Shown: in pieces, positions 1 to 6,842 of the stretch | Position numbering within the stretch: position 1 is the stretch's first letter | Layout of the letters: every line of letters begins with the position of its first letter | Origin: Methylorubrum populi | GTDB lineage: Bacteria > Pseudomonadota > Alphaproteobacteria > Rhizobiales > Beijerinckiaceae | Direction of reading: 5' to 3' | DNA length: 53,127 nucleotides | Assembly: GCA_020741775.1 (NCBI GenBank) | Contig: DYYG01000014.1 | Location: forward strand, 1-53,127 | The notes under the pieces: generated by a model | Database searches by the model: none | What the model saw: only the letters and a program-made list of their open reading frames with translations | Told to the model about the DNA's origin: nothing | Translations under genes and position numbers: made by a program

Positions 1-1233
1 GCCATCCCTGTGGCCAGCACGACCCAGGCCTATACCGTCGAGTTGCGCTTCGGCGAACTCTGGTGGAGCAATCCGGGCCAGCGGGTGTTCGACGTCACGC
101 TCGAAGGCCAGACCGTCCTCGACAACCTCGACATCCTCGCCCAGACCGGCAACATCAACACGCCCTACACTTACGTCTCGGGGCCGATCACGGCGGGGGC
201 GAACGGCACCCTCGATCTGCAATTCCTCAACGGCATCGACAACGCCAAGCTCAGCGGCATCGTCGTCCGCCAGGCCGCCAGCGGCGGCGCCGACACGATG
301 GGCCCGAGCATCGGCTCCTTCACCGTCGAGGCCCCCTCGTCCGGCACGGGCCAAGCCAGCGTGACGGTGGTCTACGACGACGCCTCGGGGATCAATCTCG
401 CCAGCATCAACGCCGCCGACCTCGCGGTGACCGGACCGGGGGCCGTCGGCGCCATCAGCCTGCAGACGAAGGTGGCCACGAGCGCCACCTCGGCCACGGC
501 CACCTATCTCGTCGCCGCCCCGAACGGCGGATGGGCCGACGGCGCCTACACCGCCACGGTGAAGGCCGGAGAGGTGACGGATGCGAGCCCGGCAGCCAAC
601 GCCAACGCCGCCGCCTCGCACGCCTTCACCATCGACACCACGCCCGGCGGGGATACCTTGGTCATCGCCATCAATTCCGGCGGCGGGGCCTATACCCGCG
701 CGGACGGAACCCTGTTCGAGGCCGACACGGCGGCCTCGCCGCACCGCTTCTACATCGCCGGGCAGGACGGGAACGCGGTCTTCACCGATAACGACCTGAT
801 CGCCAACACGACCGACGACGCGCTCTACCAGAACCAGCGGTTCGGCTGGGCAAGCGCCTCGACCACCGATGCCGATGACGGCCGCTTCGGCTATGCCATC
901 AAGAACGCGGATGGCAGCGCGCTCAGCGCCGGCTCCTACGAAGTCGTGCTACATTTCGCCGAGATCTACACCCAGCCCGACAATCAGGGTGGCCTCAGCG
1001 CGGCGGGTCAGCGGCAGTTCAACATCGGCATCGAGGGCACCACCGTCGCCAATTACGACATCTGGGCGGCGGCCGGGGCCGGCGCGAGCGCGACGACCCT
1101 GACGCGGACCGTCTCGGTCACGGACGGAACGCTCGACCTCGCCTTCTGGCAGGGGGCGACCCAGAACCCGACCGTGGCCGCGATCGAGGTTTGGAAGATC
1201 AACCCCGCTGCCCAGGACGGGCTTCTGACCTGA
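1..1233 (+). CDS. Malectin-domain surface/secreted protein, 3' part only
   Basis: The reading frame is open from the first base of the window, so the true start lies to the left and about 410 C-terminal residues are seen. Two malectin-like carbohydrate-binding modules are visible: one at the N-terminal edge (VELRFGELWW, then FDVTLEG) and one in the C-terminal half (LVIAINSGGGAY, VVLHFAEIY, FNIGIEG, AAIEVWKI). An Ig-like segment of roughly 110 residues separates them. Malectin modules bind glucans or glycans and in bacteria occur in large secreted or surface proteins. The neighbours are secreted RTX proteins and exopolysaccharide genes, which fits a role at the cell surface. Substrate and full architecture cannot be judged from this fragment. 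Confidence 0.75.
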   Translation, partial: AIPVASTTQAYTVELRFGELWWSNPGQRVFDVTLEGQTVLDNLDILAQTGNINTPYTYVSGPITAGANGTLDLQFLNGIDNAKLSGIVVRQAASGGADTMGPSIGSFTVEAPSSGTGQASVTVVYDDASGINLASINAADLAVTGPGAVGAISLQTKVATSATSATATYLVAAPNGGWADGAYTATVKAGEVTDASPAANANAAASHAFTIDTTPGGDTLVIAINSGGGAYTRADGTLFEADTAASPHRFYIAGQDGNAVFTDNDLIANTTDDALYQNQRFGWASASTTDADDGRFGYAIKNADGSALSAGSYEVVLHFAEIYTQPDNQGGLSAAGQRQFNIGIEGTTVANYDIWAAAGAGASATTLTRTVSVTDGTLDLAFWQGATQNPTVAAIEVWKINPAAQDGLLT

Positions 1234-1442
1234 CATTCCGGGCCGGTCAGAACGCATCGACACAGGGACGAGACAGGGGCGGGAGCCGATTTCGGCACGA
1301 GGCGCTCGCCTCCCTCATGGAACGCCCACTGCGCCGCCTCGGCCGGTGGGAGGGCTCTCGCCGACCGGGAGCCGTGTCAGGCACACTTAACGTCTGGTGG
1401 CGTACGGTTTTCGTCCGCCGCCGCCCGCGCGAAAGGTCAGCG

Positions 1443-2969
1443 ATGTTCGACGACAGCCCCTCCAAGGCATTTCCCACACCGGTGCCGAAGCTTGAGCCGA
1501 ACACGTTCGCGTTCGAGCAGCTACCGATGGTCAAGCCCACGGGCTTCCGCGAATACGACGCCCGCTGGCTGTTCCCGCAGGAGATCAACCTGATGGGCGT
1601 CCAGGCGCTGGGCCTCGGCCTCGGTACGCTCATTCACGAGCGCGGCGTCCGCCCCGACATCGTCACCGGCCACGATTTTCGCAGCTACTCCTCCTCGATC
1701 AAGCTCGCGCTGATCGCCGGGATGCAGGCGGCGGGCCTGCGGGTGAAGGATATCGGGCTGGCGCTCTCGCCGATGGCCTATTTCGGCCAGTTCGCCCTCG
1801 ATTGCCCCTGCGTCGCCATGGTCACCGCCTCGCACAACGACAACGGCTGGACCGGCGTGAAGATGGGCGCCGAGCGGCCGATGACCTTCGGCCCCGACGA
1901 GATGACCCGGCTCAAGGAGATCGTCACCAGCGGCGCATTCCAGTACCGCGAGGGCGGCTCCTACGAGTTCGTCCACGACTTCGCGAAGATCTATCTCGAC
2001 GACCTCGTGTCGCGCGCCAAGCCGATCACGCGCAAGCTGAAGGTGGTGGCCGCCTGCGGCAACGGCACCGCCGGCGCCTTCGCCCCGACGCTGCTGGAGC
2101 GGCTCGGCGTCGAGGTGATCCCGCTCGATGTCGAGCCGGATCATTCCTTCCCGCGCTACAATCCGAACCCCGAGGACATGGCGATGCTGCACGCCATCGC
2201 CGACAAGGTGCGCGAGACCGGCGCCGATGTCGGGCTCGGCTTCGACGGCGACGGCGACCGCTGCGGCGTGGTCGACAACGAGGGTGAGGAGATCTTCGCC
2301 GACAAGATCGGGGTGATGCTGGCCCGCGACCTGTCGAAGCTGCACCCGAACGCGACCTTCGTGGTCGACGTGAAATCGACCGGCCTGTTCGCCTCCGATC
2401 CCGAATTGCGGGCCCGGGAGGTGCGGACCGATTACTGGAAGACGGGCCATTCCTACATCAAGCGCCGCGTCAACGAGCTGTCGGCGCTGGCGGGCTTCGA
2501 GAAGTCGGGCCACTTCTTCTTCAATGCGCCGGTCGGACGCGGCTACGACGACGGCCTTCTGACCGCGATCGCGGTGATCGAGATGCTCGACCGCAATCCG
2601 GAAGCGTCGATGGCGGACCTCTACCGGGCGCTGCCGAAGACCTGGGGCTCACCGACCATGTCGCCCCATTGCGCCGACGAGGTGAAGTATGGCGTGGTCG
2701 CGGCGGTCACCGAGCGGTTCCAGGCGCTCCGGGAGGCGGGCGAGCCGGTGGGCGGCCATGCGATCACCGATCTCGTGACGGTCAACGGCGTGCGGGTGAC
2801 CACCGCCGACGGCACCTGGGGCCTGGTGCGGGCCTCGTCCAACAAGCCGGAACTGGTCGTGGTGGTGGAGAGCCCGGTCTCGGAGGCACGGCTCCGGGAG
2901 ATGTTCGCGGCGGTGGATGCCGTGCTGCGCGAAAATCCCGAGGTGGGCGCCTACAACCAGACGATCTGA
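1443..2969 (+). CDS. Phosphomannomutase/phosphoglucomutase
   Basis: A 508-residue alpha-D-phosphohexomutase that interconverts hexose 6- and 1-phosphates in the cytoplasm, feeding GDP-mannose or UDP-glucose synthesis. Visible motifs are the phosphoserine loop TASHNDNGWTG (Ser130), the metal-binding loop DGDGDR near residue 268 and the sugar-binding EKSGHFFF loop. The frame is open further upstream to 1191, but the ATG at 1443 follows a purine-rich AAAGG and gives the usual family length. The ManC enzyme 12 kb away would use its mannose-1-phosphate. Its TGA stop codon is also the first three bases of a dispersed repeat. Mannose versus glucose preference cannot be told from sequence. Confidence 0.9.
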   Translation: MFDDSPSKAFPTPVPKLEPNTFAFEQLPMVKPTGFREYDARWLFPQEINLMGVQALGLGLGTLIHERGVRPDIVTGHDFRSYSSSIKLALIAGMQAAGLRVKDIGLALSPMAYFGQFALDCPCVAMVTASHNDNGWTGVKMGAERPMTFGPDEMTRLKEIVTSGAFQYREGGSYEFVHDFAKIYLDDLVSRAKPITRKLKVVAACGNGTAGAFAPTLLERLGVEVIPLDVEPDHSFPRYNPNPEDMAMLHAIADKVRETGADVGLGFDGDGDRCGVVDNEGEEIFADKIGVMLARDLSKLHPNATFVVDVKSTGLFASDPELRAREVRTDYWKTGHSYIKRRVNELSALAGFEKSGHFFFNAPVGRGYDDGLLTAIAVIEMLDRNPEASMADLYRALPKTWGSPTMSPHCADEVKYGVVAAVTERFQALREAGEPVGGHAITDLVTVNGVRVTTADGTWGLVRASSNKPELVVVVESPVSEARLREMFAAVDAVLRENPEVGAYNQTI

Positions 2970-3068
2970 TACGGGATCGCTTGATCAAGCGGCCACCGTA
3001 TCCGCAAGCCCGCCCGGCGCTTGAGCGAAGCCCAGATCCGCCATCCCGAAGGAATCAAACGGATCTGG
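2967..3068 (+). repeat. Stop-codon-associated two-hairpin repeat, copy A
   Basis: This is one of four copies of an element of about 105 bp (others at 34047-34150, 38760-38863 and 52720-52823). It opens with the TGA stop of the mutase gene and has a first hairpin (GATACGG pairing with CCGTATC) and a second (CCAGATCCG at 3032-3040 pairing with CGGATCTGG at 3060-3068). The linker between them is the most conserved part across copies (GAGCGAAGCCC). No protein is encoded. Confidence 0.85.
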
Positions 3069-3319
3069 CTGAGCAGAATGGCCCGGCAGAATGCCTGCCG
3101 GGCCGCTGTTTGTTGCCGATCAGCAACAATCCCTTCGTCTGTCAGAAAATTTCCGACAGAAGCTCGCGGAAAACCGCATTAAGCTGAACCGTTTTCATCA
3201 GTCCATACGCCGTGCGGACTAGTCCGCACCGGCTACGTTGCACATTTGCTAAGTCGATCTAACCCTTAAGCTTCGTTAGGCCCCGCTCCGTTGCGATTAA
3301 CGCACATTAAGGAGCAAGC
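2970..3319. other. Gene-free stretch between the mutase and the first RTX gene
   Basis: The first 100 bases are repeat copy A, followed by a strong terminator-like hairpin at 3080-3104. The remaining 215 bases are AT-richer than the surroundings and presumably carry the promoter of the gene starting at 3320, with an AAGGAG ribosome-binding site just before its ATG. I see no convincing ORF or RNA gene here. Confidence 0.6.
3080..3104 (+). terminator. Hairpin terminator after the mutase gene
   Basis: A perfect 10-bp stem (GGCCCGGCAG / CTGCCGGGCC) with a 5-base loop is followed by the T-rich GCTGTTTGTTG. The geometry is that of a rho-independent terminator, with a weak U tract. Confidence 0.65.
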
Positions 3320-4801
3320 ATGCCTGCGGGCCTCACCTACAGCACGACCCCCATTCGCACGACGCATGACGGACAAGTCATCGAAAATCTGGATCTCTGG
3401 GTCTCCGATGGCGATGCCATCGTGGTCGATCACAACAACGTCGTCATCCGCAACGTCACCATCCATCACGCCGACGGCAACGGCATCGTCGTCGACGATG
3501 CCAGCGGCGTCACCGTCGAGAACAGCCTGATCGTCAATTCCGATCCGCCCTCCGGCAACCAGGGCGAGACCGAGGTGGAGACGACCGGCATCCGGGTGCT
3601 CAACTCGCCCAACTTCACCGCCTCCCACGTCACGCTGCAGGATAGCGGCACCGGCATCTATCTCGGTCAGTCGCCGGGCGCGAAGCTCTCCTATGTCGAG
3701 GGCCACAACTTCCACGGCCCCTATCCCGGAGGGCAGTTCGTCCAGTTCTACGAGTCGCCCAACGGCAACCTGTCGAACTTTGCCGTCAGCAATGACCTGA
3801 GCAAGTCCCATGTCGAGGACAATGTCTCGGTCATCGAGAGCCAGAACGTCTCGATTTCCAATGGCGTGATCGACGGCAACAACTCGCCGAGCGGCGTCGG
3901 CGTGATGTTCGAGACCAATTCCCAGGGTGGCCATGTCGAGAACGTCGACGTGATCCACATGGGCAATGGCGGCTTCTCGTCCTATTCGGACGACGTGACC
4001 TTCATCAACACCCGCTCCTTCGACAACTTCGCCGGCGATCAGGGCCGGGGTGTTTCGATGTCGAACGGCCTCATCTGGAACGCGACCGGCGACGGCGTGA
4101 AGATCCTCGACTCGACCTATACCGACCCCTCGGTGCCCAACAACATCGTCTGGGGCCCGTCCTCCGACGGGGCGGATGTGTCGGCGGCTCCTTCCGCCAC
4201 GCCGATGACGCCGATCCACAACGTGTTTAGCTGGGACTCGGCTGGCAGCGCCACCGCCGGCCAGACCGGCACGGGCAGCGTCTCGCAGCCGGCAGCGACC
4301 CCGGTGGCGACTCCTCCGGTGGCGACGGCCCCGGTCACCTCTCCGGTCGCGACTCCCTCGACTGGTGGCACGGGCATCGACCGGGACGGCACCTCCGCCT
4401 CCGAGACGATGACCGGCTCGCGCTTCGCCGACGACCTCGACGGGCTCGGCGGCGATGACACGCTCAACGGCCTGGCCGGCAACGATCACCTCTACGGCGG
4501 AGCCGGTCGGGATCGGCTCGACGGCGGCAGCGGCACCGACCATCTCTGGGGCGGCCCCGGCGCCGATTGCTTCGTGTTCAAGGCCGGCAACGGCACCGAC
4601 TGGGTCGAGGACTTCCAGCTTCACGGCTGGGGGAAAGACGTGGTCGAGCTGAGCAAGACGATGTTCGGCTCGTTCAAGGACATCCTCGCCGCAGCCCACG
4701 ATGTCGGCCCCGACGTGGCGATCACGTCAGGCTCCGATACGCTGTGGCTCTCCGACGTCCACAAGGCCGATCTGCACGCCAACCACTTCCTGCTGGTCTG
4801 A
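3320..4801 (+). CDS. Beta-helix / RTX calcium-binding secreted protein, paralogue 1
   Basis: 493 residues, starting at an ATG with AAGGAG upstream. The N-terminal 300 residues form short repeated strands typical of a right-handed parallel beta-helix of the pectate-lyase-like superfamily (VVIRNVTIHHADGNGIVVDD and similar). A Pro/Thr/Ala-rich linker follows (about residues 320-350), then glycine- and aspartate-rich RTX nonapeptides (GGDDTLNGLAGNDHLYGG) and a C-terminal segment that may be a type I secretion signal. There is no N-terminal signal peptide, as expected for type I export. It is probably a secreted polysaccharide-modifying or -binding protein; catalytic residues cannot be assigned. 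It is a close tandem paralogue of the gene at 5144-6574. Confidence 0.85.
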   Translation: MPAGLTYSTTPIRTTHDGQVIENLDLWVSDGDAIVVDHNNVVIRNVTIHHADGNGIVVDDASGVTVENSLIVNSDPPSGNQGETEVETTGIRVLNSPNFTASHVTLQDSGTGIYLGQSPGAKLSYVEGHNFHGPYPGGQFVQFYESPNGNLSNFAVSNDLSKSHVEDNVSVIESQNVSISNGVIDGNNSPSGVGVMFETNSQGGHVENVDVIHMGNGGFSSYSDDVTFINTRSFDNFAGDQGRGVSMSNGLIWNATGDGVKILDSTYTDPSVPNNIVWGPSSDGADVSAAPSATPMTPIHNVFSWDSAGSATAGQTGTGSVSQPAATPVATPPVATAPVTSPVATPSTGGTGIDRDGTSASETMTGSRFADDLDGLGGDDTLNGLAGNDHLYGGAGRDRLDGGSGTDHLWGGPGADCFVFKAGNGTDWVEDFQLHGWGKDVVELSKTMFGSFKDILAAAHDVGPDVAITSGSDTLWLSDVHKADLHANHFLLV

Positions 4802-4815
4802 TCCGCCTTCTTGCT

Positions 4816-4837
4816 GGGGCCGCGGATTCGCGGCCCC
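4816..4837 (+). terminator. Possible terminator hairpin after RTX paralogue 1
   Basis: A 9-bp perfect GC stem (GGGGCCGCG / CGCGGCCCC) with a GATT tetraloop lies 15 bases after the stop. There is no U tract, so it may act as a stabilising 3' end rather than an intrinsic terminator. Confidence 0.45.
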
Positions 4838-5052
4838 GGTCCGTCGCGGCGCCGAGGCGATCGAGGTGTCGGTCAGGACGAGGCCGCCCGCTTCATCCCG
4901 ACGGCCGAGCGAATCGGACCAGCCCCGCCTCAAGCGTGGCCGTACGGCAACATACAGGGGGCGGGAGGAGAAATATTACCGGGAGGCCGTGGGAGTAAAA
5001 GCTTTGCCATAAGCTGCTTCCGCGTTCCGATAGCCCGATCGATCTACGGCGA

Positions 5053-5086
5053 TGGATCGACGTTGCGTATTTACGCAATCGATCCA
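5053..5086. promoter_or_regulatory. Long dyad upstream of RTX paralogue 2
   Basis: TGGATCGA-cg-TTGCGTA, two bases, then TACGCAA-TCGATCCA: arms of 15 paired bases with a 2-base bulge, centred 74 bases before the start codon in an AT-rich island. It could be an operator or a transcript hairpin. No counterpart is visible before paralogue 1. Confidence 0.45.
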
Positions 5087-5143
5087 CGGAATTAATAATT
5101 GTAGCCATTCGTTCCGTTGCAATATTGATTGAACGGAGTGGAC

Positions 5144-6574
5144 ATGGCGACGGGCCTTACCTACAGCACGACCCCCATCCACACGACGCATGACGGACAA
5201 GTCATCGAAAATCTGGATCTCTGGGTCTCCGATGGCAATGCCATCGTGGTCGATCACAACAACGTCGTCATCCGCAACGTCACCATCCATCACGCCGATG
5301 GCAACGGCATCGTCGTCGATGATGCCAGCGGCGTCACCGTCGAGAACAGCCTGATCGTCAATTCCGATCCGCCCTCCGGCAACCAGGGCGAGACCGAGGT
5401 GGAGACCACCGGCATCCGGGTGCTCAACTCGCCCGACTTCACCGCCTCCCACGTCACGCTGCAGGATAGCGGCACCGGCATCTATCTCGGCCAGTCGCCG
5501 GGCGCGAAGCTCTCCTATGTCGAGGGCCACAACTTCCACGGCCCTTTTCCTGGGGGACAATTCGTCCAGTTCTTCGAATCGCCCAACGGCAATCTGTCGA
5601 ACTTTGCCGTCAGCAACGACCCGAACAAGTCCCATGTCGAGGATAACGTCTCGATCATGGACAGCCAGAACGTGACCATTTCTCATGGCGTGATCGACGG
5701 CAACAACTCGCCGAGCGGCGTCGGCGTGATGTTCGAAGGCGATTCTCAAGGCGGCCATGTCGAGAATGTCGACGTGATCCACATGGGCAATGGCGGATTC
5801 TCATCCTACTCGGATGACGTGAGCTTCGCCGACACCCGCTCCTTCGACAACATCGTCGCGGACCAGGGCCGGGGCCATCCCCTTTCCAATGCCGTCATCT
5901 GGAACGCGGATGGCGACAACGTCTCGATCCTCGACTCGACCTATACGAACCCGGCTCTGGCCAACAACATCACCTGGGGTCCGTCCGCCGCGGGGGCGGA
6001 TGTGTCGGCGGCCCCCTCCGCCACGCCGATGACGCCGATCCACAATCTGTTCGATTGGGCGGCCGGGACCGCCGGAGACCTCGCCGAGGCGGTCACGGGG
6101 GGCTCGACGGCGACCCCGACCGTCGCACCGTCCACCGCCGGCATCGGCCAGGACCGGAACGGCACCTCCGCCTCCGAGACGATGACCGGCTCGAGCTTCG
6201 CCGACGACCTCGACGGGCTCGGCGGCAACGACACGCTCAACGGCTTGGCCGGCGACGATCACCTCTATGGCGGGGCCGGGAACGATACGCTCGACGGCGG
6301 CAGCGGCACCGACCATGTCTGGGGCGGCTCCGGCGCCGACCGGTTCGTGTTCAAGGCCGGCAACGGCACCGACTGGATCGAGGATTTCCAGGGCAGCGGC
6401 AGCGCGCCGGACGTGATCGCACTGAGCGCGGCGATGTTCGGCTCGTTCAGCGCCGTCCTGGCCGCGGCCCACGATGTCGGCCCCGACGTGGCGATCACCT
6501 CAGGCTCCGACACGCTCTGGATCTCCGACCTGCACAAGGCCGACCTCACGGCCGGGCACTTCCTTTTCACCTGA
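5144..6574 (+). CDS. Beta-helix / RTX calcium-binding secreted protein, paralogue 2
   Basis: 476 residues. I chose the ATG at 5144 because GGAG lies 5 bases upstream and the protein then aligns with the start of paralogue 1 (GLTYSTTPI). The architecture is the same: beta-helix, short Thr/Pro linker, then RTX repeats (GGNDTLNGLAGDDHLYGG, AGNDTLDGG) and an aromatic C-terminal end. The first 430 bases are almost identical to paralogue 1, while the linker and distal parts differ clearly. The last 8 bases overlap tail to tail with the zinc-ribbon gene on the other strand. Secretion by a type I system is inferred; no transporter gene is in the window. Confidence 0.85.
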   Translation: MATGLTYSTTPIHTTHDGQVIENLDLWVSDGNAIVVDHNNVVIRNVTIHHADGNGIVVDDASGVTVENSLIVNSDPPSGNQGETEVETTGIRVLNSPDFTASHVTLQDSGTGIYLGQSPGAKLSYVEGHNFHGPFPGGQFVQFFESPNGNLSNFAVSNDPNKSHVEDNVSIMDSQNVTISHGVIDGNNSPSGVGVMFEGDSQGGHVENVDVIHMGNGGFSSYSDDVSFADTRSFDNIVADQGRGHPLSNAVIWNADGDNVSILDSTYTNPALANNITWGPSAAGADVSAAPSATPMTPIHNLFDWAAGTAGDLAEAVTGGSTATPTVAPSTAGIGQDRNGTSASETMTGSSFADDLDGLGGNDTLNGLAGDDHLYGGAGNDTLDGGSGTDHVWGGSGADRFVFKAGNGTDWIEDFQGSGSAPDVIALSAAMFGSFSAVLAAAHDVGPDVAITSGSDTLWISDLHKADLTAGHFLFT

Positions 6575-6842
6575 GCGGAGCACCCGGCCCGGGCCGCGGG
6601 AGATCCTGCGGTCCGAGTCCGCTTTCGCCGGAGAGGTGTCCGGCCAGAACCCGCTCGATGCCTGCCCGGAATTCGGCGAGGGTTCCCAGCGGCCGGGCGC
6701 AGCGGCCGCAGGCGATGGCGGCCTCGGCGGTCGGATCGGACGGCCAGGTCACGGCGGGCGAGCCGCAGGCCGCGCAGGCGAAGGTCCGCGCGCTCAGGAG
6801 AAGCGGTCCTCCGGCGTCCAGGGCGGTCAGGGCGCCCATCAC
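6567..6842 (-). CDS. Small zinc-ribbon protein coupled to the EPS operon
   Basis: 91 residues with a CxxC...CxxC pair (CAAC near residue 23, CGRC near residue 45) typical of a zinc ribbon. The start is a GTG overlapping the TGA of the upstream GumC/ExoP-like gene (GTGATG), so translation is probably coupled; the next codon, ATG, could also be used. The C-terminus is Gly/Pro-rich. I do not recognise a named family. Its position as last gene of the exopolysaccharide operon suggests an accessory or regulatory role there, which is inference. Confidence 0.6.
   Translation of the reverse strand: MMGALTALDAGGPLLLSARTFACAACGSPAVTWPSDPTAEAAIACGRCARPLGTLAEFRAGIERVLAGHLSGESGLGPQDLPRPGPGAPLR

Larger units (their letters stand above)
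4802..5143. other. Gene-free stretch between the two RTX paralogues
   Basis: It contains a GC hairpin right after the first gene (4816-4837), a near-perfect dyad (5053-5086) in an AT-rich island, and a GGAG ribosome-binding site before the ATG at 5144. No credible ORF is present, so the second paralogue probably has its own promoter here. Confidence 0.6.

Noticed and set aside
1191..1442. An 84-residue N-terminal extension of the mutase
   Set aside because: It overlaps the malectin gene, is Arg-rich and unlike the family; the ATG at 1443 gives the normal mutase length.
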